From CANKHA01 sp040877285 (GTDB lineage: Bacteria; Pseudomonadota; Alphaproteobacteria; Rhizobiales; Xanthobacteraceae), in NCBI GenBank assembly GCA_040877285.1, contig JBBDNZ010000088.1:1-26285 (forward strand): 26,285 nt of DNA. The letters run 5' to 3'. The notes under the pieces are model-generated. The model was given only the letters and a program-made list of their open reading frames with translations, ran no database searches and was not told the DNA's origin. Made by a program: the position numbers and the translations under genes. This document shows positions 1 to 8,661 of this stretch, piece by piece. Every line of letters begins with the position of its first letter. Within the stretch, counting starts at the first letter, position 1.

Positions 1-1098
1 CAGCACGACCGGATCGACGATCTCCAGATGCGAGGGATTGGCGGTCAGCGACAGATGCACCTTGTTGCCGTCGAACTCGCGGTCCGATGACGCGCCAAGG
101 TGATACTTGACGTCGCCGGAACCTTCGATTTCGTCCGGTGTGGCCGAGCCGCCCTTGAATTCGTGGAAGATGGCGCGGTGCGGCTTGCCCATCACCTGAG
201 CGAGCACATTGAGCCGCCCGCGGTGCGCCATGCCGAGCACGATTTCTTTGACGCCGAGCGCGCCGCCGCGCTTGATGATCTGCTCCAGCGCCGGAATCAT
301 GGCCTCGCCGCCGTCGAGGCCGAAGCGTTTGGTGCCGGTGAACCGCAGATCGCAGAATTTCTCGAAGCCTTCCGCTTCGGCCAGCTTGTTGAGGATGGCG
401 CGCTTGCCCTCGCGCGTGAAACTGATTTCCTTGTCCTTGCCTTCGATCCGTTCCTGCAGCCAGCCTTTCTGCGACGGATCGGAAATGTGCATGAACTCTA
501 CGCCCAGCGTCTGACAATAGGTGCGGCGCAGGATGGCGAGGATTTCGCGTAAAGTAGCGAATTCCAGCCCGAGAACCTTGTCGAGAAAGATTTTCCGGTC
601 GTAGTCCGCTTCGGTGAAGCCGTAGGAGCGTGGATCGAGATCCTCTTCGTTCTTCTCCGGCTCAAGCCCGAGCGGGTCAAGCTTGGCGTGGAAATGGCCG
701 CGGATGCGATAGGCGCGGATCAGCATGAGCGCGTGGATCGAATCGCGCGTCGCTTGCTGCACCTCGGCGGCGGAAAGTTCGACGCCGCGCGCCTGCGCGG
801 CGGCCTTGACCTTGTCGCCGACCACCTTCGCCGCTTCGGCCCAATCGCCGGTCAGGGCGCAAACCAGTTCGCCGCCCTCGAGCGCCGGCCAATTGGGCCG
901 CTTCCACGAGGGGCCGTGCGCGTTCCTGAGGATGTCGCGGCCGTCGTCCTTCAGGCTCTGAAAGAATTCTCGCCATTCAACATCCACCGACTGGGGGTCG
1001 GCCTGATAACGGGCGTGGAGATTTTCGATGTAGGAGGCATTGCCGCCGTAGAGGAACGAGGTGAGAGCAAAAGCGGCATTGGCATCTTGGCGCGACAT
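1..1098 (-). CDS. sucA: 2-oxoglutarate dehydrogenase E1 component, N-terminal part (cut by window edge)
   Basis: E1 subunit of the cytosolic 2-oxoglutarate dehydrogenase complex. It uses thiamine diphosphate to decarboxylate 2-oxoglutarate and passes succinyl to the E2 lipoyl group. The frame is open from ATG at 1098 to the left edge: 366 residues of a protein usually near 980-990. The N-terminus (MSRQDANAAFALTSFLYGGN) is the typical alphaproteobacterial SucA start and carries the short E2-binding segment (residues about 8-50). Further in are DSIHALMLIRAYRIRGHFHA, the following LDPLGLEP, and GMAHRGRLNVL around residues 289-299, all E1o hallmarks. It lies downstream of sucD and the glycosyltransferase, 185 bp after the latter's stop. 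That gap holds a small hairpin and no strong Shine-Dalgarno. Identity is very secure; the C-terminal catalytic half and the expected downstream sucB are outside the window. Confidence 0.97.
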   Translation of the reverse strand, partial: MSRQDANAAFALTSFLYGGNASYIENLHARYQADPQSVDVEWREFFQSLKDDGRDILRNAHGPSWKRPNWPALEGGELVCALTGDWAEAAKVVGDKVKAAAQARGVELSAAEVQQATRDSIHALMLIRAYRIRGHFHAKLDPLGLEPEKNEEDLDPRSYGFTEADYDRKIFLDKVLGLEFATLREILAILRRTYCQTLGVEFMHISDPSQKGWLQERIEGKDKEISFTREGKRAILNKLAEAEGFEKFCDLRFTGTKRFGLDGGEAMIPALEQIIKRGGALGVKEIVLGMAHRGRLNVLAQVMGKPHRAIFHEFKGGSATPDEIEGSGDVKYHLGASSDREFDGNKVHLSLTANPSHLEIVDPVVL

Positions 1099-1120
1099 GC
1101 AAAGGATCCCGAAAAGCAGG

Positions 1121-1140
1121 GCGGGTGCCTTGGGCACCGC
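1121..1140 (-). promoter_or_regulatory. small stem-loop in the sucA 5' untranslated region
   Basis: GGTGCC (1124-1129) and GGCACC (1133-1138) form a perfect 6-bp stem with a 3-nt loop. Two more pairs (1121-1140, 1122-1139) form if 1123 is bulged. It ends 22 nt before the sucA start. It could be the remnant of a terminator after the glycosyltransferase gene or a processing/stability element. There is no T-tract on the minus strand, so a strong intrinsic terminator is unlikely. Confidence 0.3.
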
Positions 1141-1283
1141 CCCGGAAGCGACTTAAACGGAGCGAATCGGCCGCGGGGCTGTCCGCTCTTCTTACCTCAT
1201 TTAATGCGTGGATTATGCCCGCGAAAGCGCAAAGACTGAATTAAGCCTCAACTCTTCCGGTGTGCAACGGCGAGCCGGGGTAT

Positions 1284-2753
1284 TTAGCGGCAAATCGCGC
1301 TGCCGCCCTCCGCCCAGAACAGGTGGAGACGCTCGCCCCTTACAAGCGGCAAGGGCTCCGAGCGAACGGTAGAGCGCGATGGATCGGGCGACCGATAGGC
1401 TACGACCCAAGCACCCAGCGGCGGCGCCTGGACCGGGTAATGGCCACGCTGGTTCACGCCGAGAAAGGCCTGCAACGCCAGCCCGCGATTTTCGGTCTTG
1501 CAGACGACGACGGGGCCGCCCTGGGTGGCGGCGTTCGCCGCGCGCACGAAATCCACAAGCCGCTGGCCGGTGAGATCCTTGGCCTGGTCGCTGAGAAAGT
1601 GGAAATAGACGGCGAGCCCGACCGCGGCAAGCGGGAGCGCGGCAAGGCTTGCGCGCAACAGGGCTTGGCCGCGCATGGCATAGACCGCGGCCCAAGCGCA
1701 CACCACCGTCAGCAGAGGATAGAACGGCGCGAAACGGTCGCCGCGGCGGCTTGCGACTAGGACAAAAGGAATGGCGAGCAGCGCGACATAGAGCAGGCTT
1801 GGGCCAAGCGGATGCCCGCGCCAGCGGCGCCAAGGAAAATATATCGCCGCGACGATCAGCAGGAGCGACCAGGGCATAAAACGCGATATTAAAAAAAATG
1901 GCACCTCCCACGCCGACAGGAGCCCTGCGTACCAGGCATCCTTGAACTGGCCGCCCAATTCTTCGCCAAGCAGCACCCGGCGGAAATGATCCGGATCGAG
2001 GACGTAGACGGCGACGGGCCAGGCCAGCGCCACGGCGAGTGACAGCGCAGCGCCGATTGCCGGGCGCAAACGGCCGGCGATGCGCCAATCGCCATGAAAG
2101 ATTTTCGCGGCGAGAAATCCGTAGGCCACCGGAATGAGCGCAATGGGGCCTTTAGCGAGCGCCGCGAGACTGGCTGCCACCCAGAACAGAAAAGCCCAGC
2201 CGGCGCCCGCCGGCCGCGGCAGCGCCAGCGCACGGTTGGCCGCGTAGAAACTCAAGGTGAGCAAGAAGACGAGCACCATGTCCGGCCGCGCCACGAAGGC
2301 AAGCCGCAGCGCCATGGGCGAGAGGCCGTAAAAACCGACGGCAAGCAGCGTCGCCCATTCGGCCGTCGTCAGGCCGCCGATGGAAGGCTGCGGCGGCAAT
2401 TGCACGAAGGCGTCGCGCGCCACGAGATAGATCAGCCACAACGTGCCCAAAAAGGCGAGGAGAGAAGGGAACATGAAGCTCCACACACCCGGCCCGAGAA
2501 GTTCAACCAGCGGCGCAGAGAGATAATTAATAAGCGGCGGCTTGGTAGCTGGAAAGCCGTCGGCGTCGGCGGCCAGGATGAAGTTGCCGTTGGCAACGAT
2601 ATCGATGGTGTAGGACACGGTGCGCGATTGATCGCGCGAGACGATATCGGAAGGCGAAAGAATCCGGATCGCCAGCGAGACGGCGATCAACAGGACAATC
2701 GCCGCTGCAACCGCGAAAAAGCGGCCGCGCGGATGACGCCAGAGCGTTTCCAT
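1284..2753 (-). CDS. GT83/ArnT-like integral membrane glycosyltransferase
   Basis: A 489-residue polytopic membrane protein of the GT-C fold, PMT/ArnT-like group, which moves a sugar from a polyprenyl-phosphate donor to an acceptor on the periplasmic face of the inner membrane. After the first membrane helix (about 12-32) comes the acidic first loop with R40-D41 in RDQSRTVSYTIDIVANGNF, then KPPL at 71-74. Further in are RPDM (156-159) with a hydrophobic run after it and AKGP (200-203), all usual for ArnT relatives. About ten or more hydrophobic segments follow. The acceptor cannot be read from sequence; lipid A, a polyprenyl glycan or a protein are possible. The gene starts 3 nt after the sucD stop (TGAGCAATG), so it is probably translationally coupled to sucD. 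Its place between sucD and sucA is unexpected for an envelope enzyme. Confidence 0.85.
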   Translation of the reverse strand: METLWRHPRGRFFAVAAAIVLLIAVSLAIRILSPSDIVSRDQSRTVSYTIDIVANGNFILAADADGFPATKPPLINYLSAPLVELLGPGVWSFMFPSLLAFLGTLWLIYLVARDAFVQLPPQPSIGGLTTAEWATLLAVGFYGLSPMALRLAFVARPDMVLVFLLTLSFYAANRALALPRPAGAGWAFLFWVAASLAALAKGPIALIPVAYGFLAAKIFHGDWRIAGRLRPAIGAALSLAVALAWPVAVYVLDPDHFRRVLLGEELGGQFKDAWYAGLLSAWEVPFFLISRFMPWSLLLIVAAIYFPWRRWRGHPLGPSLLYVALLAIPFVLVASRRGDRFAPFYPLLTVVCAWAAVYAMRGQALLRASLAALPLAAVGLAVYFHFLSDQAKDLTGQRLVDFVRAANAATQGGPVVVCKTENRGLALQAFLGVNQRGHYPVQAPPLGAWVVAYRSPDPSRSTVRSEPLPLVRGERLHLFWAEGGSAICR

Positions 2754-2756
2754 TGC

Positions 2757-3650
2757 TCAGCCGCGCCGTTTTGCAAGAACCTCGACCAAGGTCTTGCCCA
2801 AGCGCGCCGGCGACGGCGACACCGTGATGCCGGCGGCTTCCAGCGCCGCAATTTTCGATTCCGCGTCGCCCTTGCCGCCGGCGATGATCGCGCCGGCATG
2901 GCCCATGCGCCGCCCCGGCGGCGCGGTGCGGCCGGCGATGAAACCCACCATCGGCTTCTTGCGGCCGCGCTTGGCCTCGTCGCGAATGAAGGCGGCGGCG
3001 TCTTCTTCGCCCGAGCCGCCGATCTCGCCGATCATGACGATGGCTTCGGTCGCCTTGTCGGCGAGCAACAGGTCGAGGATTTCGATGAAGTCCGTGCCCT
3101 TCACCGGATCGCCGCCGATGCCGACGGCGGTGGTCTGGCCGAGCCCCTCGCGCGTGGTCTGGAATACCGCTTCGTAGGTCAGCGTGCCGGAGCGCGAGAC
3201 GATGCCGACCTTGCCGGGCTTGAAGATGTTACCCGGCATGATGCCGATCTTGCATTCGCCCGCGGTCATGACGCCGGGGCAATTGGGGCCGATGAGGCGC
3301 GATTTCGAGCCGCAGAGCGCGCGCTTGACCTTCACCATGTCGGCCACCGGGATGCCCTCGGTGATGCAGATGATCAGCGGCACCTCCGCTTCGATGGCTT
3401 CGGTGATGGCGTCGGCCGCGCCGGCTGGCGGGACGTAGATGACGCTGGCGTCGCAGCCGGTCTCCGTGCGCGCCTCGGCCACGGTGTCGAACACCGGCAG
3501 GCCGAGATGCATGTTTCCGCCTTTGCCCGGCGAGACGCCGCCGACCATCTGCGTGCCATAGGCAATGGCCTGCTCGGAATGAAAGGTGCCGTTCTTGCCG
3601 GTAAAACCCTGGCAGATGACCTTGGTGTTTTTGTCGATGAGGACGGCCAT
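2757..3650 (-). CDS. sucD: succinyl-CoA synthetase (ADP-forming) alpha subunit
   Basis: Alpha subunit of succinyl-CoA synthetase, which interconverts succinyl-CoA plus NDP and phosphate with succinate, CoA and NTP in the TCA cycle. The 297-residue product starts MAVLIDKNTKVICQGFTGKN, with the CoA-binding Rossmann motif GFTGKNGTFH near residues 15-24. GPNCPG is at 121-126, and the phosphorylated histidine lies in RMGHAGAI at H251. An upstream in-frame ATG at 3848 would add 66 arginine-rich residues with no family resemblance; the ATG at 3650 is right. That ATG overlaps the sucC stop by one base (TAATG), so the two subunits are translationally coupled, as expected for a stoichiometric heteromer. 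Confidence 0.98.
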   Translation of the reverse strand: MAVLIDKNTKVICQGFTGKNGTFHSEQAIAYGTQMVGGVSPGKGGNMHLGLPVFDTVAEARTETGCDASVIYVPPAGAADAITEAIEAEVPLIICITEGIPVADMVKVKRALCGSKSRLIGPNCPGVMTAGECKIGIMPGNIFKPGKVGIVSRSGTLTYEAVFQTTREGLGQTTAVGIGGDPVKGTDFIEILDLLLADKATEAIVMIGEIGGSGEEDAAAFIRDEAKRGRKKPMVGFIAGRTAPPGRRMGHAGAIIAGGKGDAESKIAALEAAGITVSPSPARLGKTLVEVLAKRRG

Positions 3651-4819
3651 TACGCGGCCTCCTTCACGGCCTTGACGATCTTCTGCGCGGCGTCGTCGAG
3701 GTCGTCGGCGGAGATCACGTTGAGCCCTGACTGGGCGATGATCTGCTTGCCAAGGTCCACGTTCGTGCCTTCCAGGCGCACCACCAGCGGCACCTTCAGC
3801 CCGACTTCCTTCACCGCGGCGACCACACCTTCGGCGATGATGTCGCATTTCATGATGCCGCCGAAGATGTTGACCAGAATACCCTTCACGCTCGGGTCGG
3901 AGGTAATGATCTTGAAGGCGGCCGCCACCTTGTCCTTGGTCGCGCTGCCGCCGACGTCGAGGAAGTTCGCGGGCGAGGCGCCGTAGAGCTTGATGATATC
4001 CATGGTCGCCATCGCAAGACCTGCGCCGTTGACCATGCAGCCGATGGTGCCGTCGAGGGCGATGTAGTTGAGGTCGTATTTCGACGCCTCGATTTCCTTA
4101 TCGTCCTCCTCGGTGAGATCGCGCAGCTTGGCAAGCTCGGGATGGCGGAACAGCGCGTTGTCGTCGAAGCTCACCTTGGCGTCGAGGCAGACGAGATCGC
4201 CGTTCTTGGTGACGATGAGCGGATTGACTTCCAGCAGGCTCATGTCCAAGTCGACGAAGGCCGCATGGAGCTTGGTCAACAGCACGCTCATCTGCTTTTG
4301 CTGTTTGTCATCGAGCTTCAGCGCCTTGGACAACAGCCGCACATGGAAGGGACAGACGTTGGTGGCCGGATCGATGGAGAAGCTCATGATCTTCTCCGGC
4401 GTGTCGTGCGCCACCTTCTCAATGTCCATGCCGCCTTCGGTGGAGGCGACGACGGCGACGCGCGAAGTCTCGCGGTCCACCAGCAGCGAAAAATAGATTT
4501 CGCGGGCGATGGCGGCGCCTTCCTCGATCAGAAGGCGGTGCACTTCCTTGCCTTGCGGGCCGGTCTGATGCGTGACCAGCTTGGAGCCGAGCAGACGGCC
4601 GGCCTCCTTCTTCACGTCCTCGATGGATTTGACCACTTTGACGCCGCCCGCCTTGCCGCGGCCGCCGGCGTGGATTTGCGCCTTGACCACCCAGACCGGT
4701 CCGCCGAGCGCCTGCGCGGCTTCCACCGCCTCGTCCGCGGTAAACGAGGGGATGCCGCGCGGCACCGGCACGCCGAATTCGCGCAGCAGCGCCTTGGCCT
4801 GATATTCGTGGATGTTCAT
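3650..4819 (-). CDS. sucC: succinyl-CoA synthetase (ADP-forming) beta subunit
   Basis: Beta subunit of succinyl-CoA synthetase, carrying the nucleotide site and most of the succinate site. The 389-residue length is normal for bacterial SucC. The N-terminus MNIHEYQAKALLREFGVPVP is the standard ATP-grasp opening. KAQIHAGGRGKAGGVK near residue 46 is the nucleotide-binding loop. SLLEVNPL and the later GLAMATMDIIKLYG, NFLDVGG and NIFGGI are conserved family blocks. It is the first gene of the coupled sucCD pair. The 128-bp gap from mdh may hold its own promoter, for example TTGACC on the minus strand, but I see no convincing -10 partner. The Shine-Dalgarno before ATG 4819 is weak. Confidence 0.98.
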   Translation of the reverse strand: MNIHEYQAKALLREFGVPVPRGIPSFTADEAVEAAQALGGPVWVVKAQIHAGGRGKAGGVKVVKSIEDVKKEAGRLLGSKLVTHQTGPQGKEVHRLLIEEGAAIAREIYFSLLVDRETSRVAVVASTEGGMDIEKVAHDTPEKIMSFSIDPATNVCPFHVRLLSKALKLDDKQQKQMSVLLTKLHAAFVDLDMSLLEVNPLIVTKNGDLVCLDAKVSFDDNALFRHPELAKLRDLTEEDDKEIEASKYDLNYIALDGTIGCMVNGAGLAMATMDIIKLYGASPANFLDVGGSATKDKVAAAFKIITSDPSVKGILVNIFGGIMKCDIIAEGVVAAVKEVGLKVPLVVRLEGTNVDLGKQIIAQSGLNVISADDLDDAAQKIVKAVKEAA

Positions 4820-4947
4820 GCGGGCTCGCCAAACAATAACGCGCAGTGAGCAGAAGATGAGCCGATGGTAGAGAACGCAGGGAAAACCAATATTGCCGTC
4901 GGGTCAATTAGACGCTTGATCATCGGCGGCTGTCGGAGGAAACGAGT

Positions 4948-5913
4948 TTACTTGCCGAGGTCCGGCGCGATCTTCTTGCAGGCATCGACCAGAGTTTGCA
5001 CCGCGGCGGCCGATTTCTCGAACGCGTCGCGCTCCGCGCTCGTCAGATCGATTTCGACGATGCGTTCGGCGCCCTTGGCCCCGATCACCACCGGCACGCC
5101 GACATAGAGATCCTTGATGCCGTATTCTCCATTGAGCCAGGCGGCACAGGGCAGCACGCGCTTCTTGTCGCGCAGATAGCTTTCCGCCATGGCGATGGCG
5201 GAAGCCGCCGGCGCATAGAAGGCCGATCCGGTCTTCAGCAAGTTGACGATTTCCGCGCCGCCGTTGCGGGTACGATCGACGATTTCGTCGATATGTGCCT
5301 GGGTGGTCCAGCCCATCTTCACCAGGTCGGGTAGCGGGATGCCGGCGACCGTCGAATAGCGCGGCAGCGGAACCATCGAATCGCCGTGACCGCCCAGAAC
5401 GAATGCAGTGACGTCCTCCACCGAGACGTTGAATTCGTCGGCCAGGAAATAACGAAAACGCGCAGAGTCGAGCACGCCCGCCATGCCGACCACCATCTGT
5501 TTCGGCAGGCCGCAGGTCTTTTGCAAAGCCCAGACCATGGCGTCGAGCGGATTGGTGATGCAGATGACAAAGGCGTTGGGAGCGTATTTCTTGATGCCGG
5601 CGCCGACCTGCTCCATGACCTTGAGATTGATGCTCAAGAGATCGTCGCGGCTCATGCCCGGCTTGCGCGGCACGCCGGCGGTGACAACGCACACGTCCGC
5701 CCCCTCGATGGCCTCGTAGGAATTGACGCCGGTGAACCGCGCGTCGAAGCCGTCGACCGGCGAGGATTGGGCAAGATCGAGCGCTTTGCCTTGGGGTATG
5801 CCCTCGGCGATATCGAAAAGCACCATATCGCCAAGCTGCTTGAGGCCGACAAGGTGAGCCAGCGTTCCGCCGATCTGGCCTGAACCGATCAATGCAATCT
5901 TGTTTCGTGTCAT
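4948..5913 (-). CDS. mdh: malate dehydrogenase (LDH-like, NAD-dependent)
   Basis: Oxidises malate to oxaloacetate with NAD+ in the TCA cycle. The 321-residue length and sequence match the LDH-like malate dehydrogenases usual in alphaproteobacteria, not the E. coli type. The NAD-binding glycine motif is IGSGQIGG at residues 9-16. Substrate arginines are R83 and R89 in VPRKPGMSRDDLL and R152 in DSARFR. The catalytic histidine is H176 in GGHGDSM. Arginine in the VPRKPGM loop favours malate over lactate dehydrogenase. It is followed by sucC in the same direction and preceded by zapE, a common order in Hyphomicrobiales. No clear consensus Shine-Dalgarno precedes ATG 5913. Confidence 0.98.
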   Translation of the reverse strand: MTRNKIALIGSGQIGGTLAHLVGLKQLGDMVLFDIAEGIPQGKALDLAQSSPVDGFDARFTGVNSYEAIEGADVCVVTAGVPRKPGMSRDDLLSINLKVMEQVGAGIKKYAPNAFVICITNPLDAMVWALQKTCGLPKQMVVGMAGVLDSARFRYFLADEFNVSVEDVTAFVLGGHGDSMVPLPRYSTVAGIPLPDLVKMGWTTQAHIDEIVDRTRNGGAEIVNLLKTGSAFYAPAASAIAMAESYLRDKKRVLPCAAWLNGEYGIKDLYVGVPVVIGAKGAERIVEIDLTSAERDAFEKSAAAVQTLVDACKKIAPDLGK

Positions 5914-5988
5914 ATGGAGGAAATTCCCTGAGAGGCGGCGGCCAAGAAACGCGGCACCACGGTCATTATCGGTCCGCTCGGTGACTGG

Positions 5989-7161
5989 TCAAGTCTCAAC
6001 GATTCCTTCCGGCGTTTGAGCGGGAGAATCCCGGCCCCCGTGCGCAAGCGCGAGGTAGGACTGCGACCGCATTTCGATCAGGCGCGAAGCCGTGCGCTTG
6101 AATTCCAGTACCTCGAACCCGTCGCCGGCCCGGTAGAGCGCATCGGGCTCGGCTTCGGCGGAGGCCACCAGCTTCACCGCCTGATCGTAGAGCGTGTCGA
6201 TGAGAATGATGAAGCGCCTGGCCTCGTTGCGCCGGTCAAAATCCATCACCGGGATACGGTCGATAAGAAGGGTGTGAAACTCGTGCGCAATCTTGAGGTA
6301 GTCCGCCGCGCCCAGCGGTTCCCCGCACAGTTCGGCGAAGGAAAAACGCGCGGCGCCTCTGGCGGCGTACGGCACGCGAATAGTCCGCCCTTTGACTACA
6401 AGCTCATGTGCAGCACCGTGGTGGCCGCCGGTCAACCGCCGCCATGCGTCGTCAAGGGCGGCATCGGCTTTGGCATCCGCAGGGGCGTGCCACATCGGCA
6501 CGCCGGCAAGCTTTTCCAGACGAAAATCCGTTCGTGCATCCAGCCGCGCCACTTCCATCCGGCCTTGCAGCAACGCGATGAAAGGCAGGAATAACGCGCG
6601 GTTCAGCCCGTCGCGATAAAGGTCGTCCGGCGCGACATTGGACGTCGCGATCACGACGACGCCTTGTTCGAACAGCCGCGCGAACAGGCGGCCGAGGATC
6701 ATGGCATCGGCGATGTCGGTGACGTGAAACTCGTCGAAGCAAAGGAGCCACGCTTCCTCCGCGATGGCGGCGGCAACCGGCGCGATCGGGTCGTCGCCCT
6801 TCACCTCTCCTTTTTTCAATTTTTGCCGGTGGACGTGCACGCGCTCGTGCACATCGGCCATGAACTCGTGGAAATGCGCGCGGCGCTTGCGCTGGACGGG
6901 GCTTGCGTCGAAGAAAAGGTCCATGAGCATGGTCTTGCCGCGGCCGACCTCTCCGGACAGATAGAGACCCTTGATCGGCTCTTTCGCTTCTTGCCGCCCG
7001 AACAGCCAGCCGAGCGACGAGGATTTTCGCGCCAGCCGGTGCCTGGCCAGTTGCGACTCGAGTCGCGCGAATTTGCCGAGGACCGCCTGTTGCGCCGGAT
7101 CGCGCTCGATCTCACCGGCGGCGACAAGAGCCGCGTAGTGGTCGCTGACGGAGCCGGGCAT
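5989..7161 (-). CDS. zapE: AFG1-like ATPase ZapE (cell division protein)
   Basis: A 390-residue P-loop ATPase of the AFG1/ZapE family. E. coli ZapE associates with and destabilises FtsZ polymers during division, and eukaryotic AFG1 acts in mitochondrial protein quality control. Walker A is GEVGRGKT at residues 70-77. HFHEFMADVHERVH near 97-109 is a family signature. Walker B is LLCFDEF at 139-145, followed by HVTDIADAMIL, and a sensor-like ATSNVAP follows. The conserved C-terminal stretch YLKIAHEFHTLLIDRIPVM reads normally, so the gene looks intact. It ends 75 bp before mdh on the same strand, an arrangement typical of the group. Confidence 0.95.
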   Translation of the reverse strand: MPGSVSDHYAALVAAGEIERDPAQQAVLGKFARLESQLARHRLARKSSSLGWLFGRQEAKEPIKGLYLSGEVGRGKTMLMDLFFDASPVQRKRRAHFHEFMADVHERVHVHRQKLKKGEVKGDDPIAPVAAAIAEEAWLLCFDEFHVTDIADAMILGRLFARLFEQGVVVIATSNVAPDDLYRDGLNRALFLPFIALLQGRMEVARLDARTDFRLEKLAGVPMWHAPADAKADAALDDAWRRLTGGHHGAAHELVVKGRTIRVPYAARGAARFSFAELCGEPLGAADYLKIAHEFHTLLIDRIPVMDFDRRNEARRFIILIDTLYDQAVKLVASAEAEPDALYRAGDGFEVLEFKRTASRLIEMRSQSYLALAHGGRDSPAQTPEGIVET

Positions 7162-7299
7162 GCAGGGATCGTGCGAAGGTTGGCGAATCGGACGCGCGAG
7201 GCATAGCGGTCCGGGCCCGGGGGCTGCAAGTTGCCGTTGCGCCGCCCGCTCGCCGTACTGGTAAGCGGTATTTTTCTGTTGAATTAATAGGCACTTAGA

Positions 7300-7869
7300 T
7301 TATCGCAGGCCGACGCGCATGGCCCGCAGCCCGGCATCGGTCAGGGGATAATCCGCCTCCACCACATAGGGACCGCCACCGACGGAGTCGCGCGAGGAAT
7401 ACAGCACGAAACGCCGGACCTCGAAGGGCGGCGCGCGAAAATGCCCGCGCGTCGAAAGATAATCGGCGACCTCGCGGCTGGAGGAATCGCGCAGGCGGGC
7501 GACCGTGACATGCGGCGTGTATTTGCGGCCCTCCGGTTCTAGCCCGATCCGCCGCATCAGCCGCTCGTGCTCGCTTTGCAGCTCCAGCAGCGAGCCGTTC
7601 GACGCCGCCAGCGCCACGACGGCGCGCGGCTTGCGCCCGCCGAAGAAGGAAAGGCCGTCGAGCCGCACCTCGAAAGAATTGCGCCGGACCTGGCCGAGGA
7701 TAAAGGCCGCCTCGCGCGCGATCAAATCGTCCACGTCGCCGATGAAGCGCAAGGTCAGATGATAGAATTCCGGGTCGATCCACCGCGCGCCGGGCAATCC
7801 TCCGCGCGTCATGGAGATCGCGTTGGCGATATCGGCGGGAATTTCGAGGGCGGTGAAAAGACGCGGCAT
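7300..7869 (-). CDS. thpR: RNA 2',3'-cyclic phosphodiesterase (LigT/2H family)
   Basis: A 189-residue 2H-phosphoesterase of the ThpR/LigT family, which opens 2',3'-cyclic phosphate RNA ends in vitro; the cellular substrate is not settled. The two defining H-x-T-x motifs are HLTL at H37 and HVTV at H120. MPRLFTALEIP is the standard N-terminus. A TTG two codons upstream (7875) is possible, but ATG 7869 matches the family better. It stands alone between zapE and the esterase on the minus strand. The 138-bp gap to zapE is AT-rich near 7270-7300 and may carry the zapE promoter; I could not fix its elements. Confidence 0.92.
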   Translation of the reverse strand: MPRLFTALEIPADIANAISMTRGGLPGARWIDPEFYHLTLRFIGDVDDLIAREAAFILGQVRRNSFEVRLDGLSFFGGRKPRAVVALAASNGSLLELQSEHERLMRRIGLEPEGRKYTPHVTVARLRDSSSREVADYLSTRGHFRAPPFEVRRFVLYSSRDSVGGGPYVVEADYPLTDAGLRAMRVGLR

Positions 7870-7929
7870 CGCCAACTCACGAATCGCTTAAGCCACAGCA
7901 TGCACGGATTACCGGCCGATACCAATGCA

Positions 7930-8661
7930 TCAGGAACGGTCTTTCGCACGCACGCGGGCGATTAGTTCCTCCACCTTGGGCAGGATCCGCCCGACAATGA
8001 CATCGACCCCGGCGGCATTGGGATGAATTCCGTCGCGCTGGTTAAGACCGGGATCGGTCGCGATGCCGTCGAGAAAGAAGGGATAAAAAAGCACGCCGTG
8101 CGCGGCGGCGAGTTGCGGAAAAATCGAATCGAAAGCGCGCACGTAATCCGGCCCCATATTGCGCGGCGCCTGCATCCCGACCAGCAGCACGGCGATGCCG
8201 CGGCCTTTAAGGCCGCGCAGGATCGAGTCGAGCGCGGCGCGGGTGATTTTCGCATCGATTCCACGCAGCGCATCGTTGGCGCCGAGCTCGACAATTACCG
8301 CGTCGGTTCCCACCGGCACCGACCAGTCGAGCCGCGCGAGTCCGGAGGAAGCCGTGTCCCCGGACACGCCGGCATCCGCAATGTCCACGGCCTGGCCTTT
8401 CGCCTTCAGGGCGCGGGCGAGCTTGGCGGGAAAGGCGTCTTGGGCCGAGAGTCCCAGTCCGGCGGTCAAAGAGTCGCCCAGCAGCACGATTTTGACCGGA
8501 CGGTCCAAAGCCGCAGCAGTACCGCCAGTTGCGGCCAATAGCCCCAGATGGGTGGCCGCCACGGCCATGACCGCGAGGAATACCTGGACCATGCGGCGCG
8601 CCTTCCCATATGAGGCAGAACCGGATTTTATGGCGGCGGGGCGGGTACGGAACTGATTCAT
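7930..8661 (-). CDS. tesA: periplasmic GDSL arylesterase/lysophospholipase, TesA-like
   Basis: SGNH-hydrolase of the TesA/arylesterase family, cleaving acyl esters or thioesters in the periplasm. Counted from ATG 8661 (243 residues), the nucleophile is S64 in GDSLTAGLG, block II glycine is in GVSGDT (98-103), block III is ELGAND with N129, and the D/H pair is D210 and H213 in DGIHPN. A signal peptide runs over residues 20-51: KARR, then a hydrophobic core, then TAAA. The start is uncertain. ATG 8592 has a good Shine-Dalgarno (GGGAAGG, 8 nt away) but would lose the basic KARR n-region. ATG 8661 keeps it but overlaps the divergent ABC gene start. E. coli tesA is likewise divergent from ybbA-ybbP. 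Confidence 0.9.
   Translation of the reverse strand: MNQFRTRPAAIKSGSASYGKARRMVQVFLAVMAVAATHLGLLAATGGTAAALDRPVKIVLLGDSLTAGLGLSAQDAFPAKLARALKAKGQAVDIADAGVSGDTASSGLARLDWSVPVGTDAVIVELGANDALRGIDAKITRAALDSILRGLKGRGIAVLLVGMQAPRNMGPDYVRAFDSIFPQLAAAHGVLFYPFFLDGIATDPGLNQRDGIHPNAAGVDVIVGRILPKVEELIARVRAKDRS

Noticed and set aside
2094..3986. Plus-strand open frame of 630 codons
   Set aside because: It is antisense to the glycosyltransferase gene, sucD and the end of sucC. Its translation is Arg/Ala/Gly/His-rich low-complexity sequence typical of GC-rich shadows, with no recognisable domain, while the minus strand gives clear families throughout.
7270..7300. AT-rich stretch with TTTTTC as a terminator or plus-strand promoter
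   Set aside because: No stem precedes the T-run and no plus-strand gene follows. It may be part of the zapE promoter, but boxes could not be assigned.
8199..8217. 19-bp near-perfect palindrome (9-bp arms, 1-nt centre)
   Set aside because: It lies within conserved esterase coding sequence (LKGRG region) and is readily explained by GC-rich codon choice; no second copy was seen.
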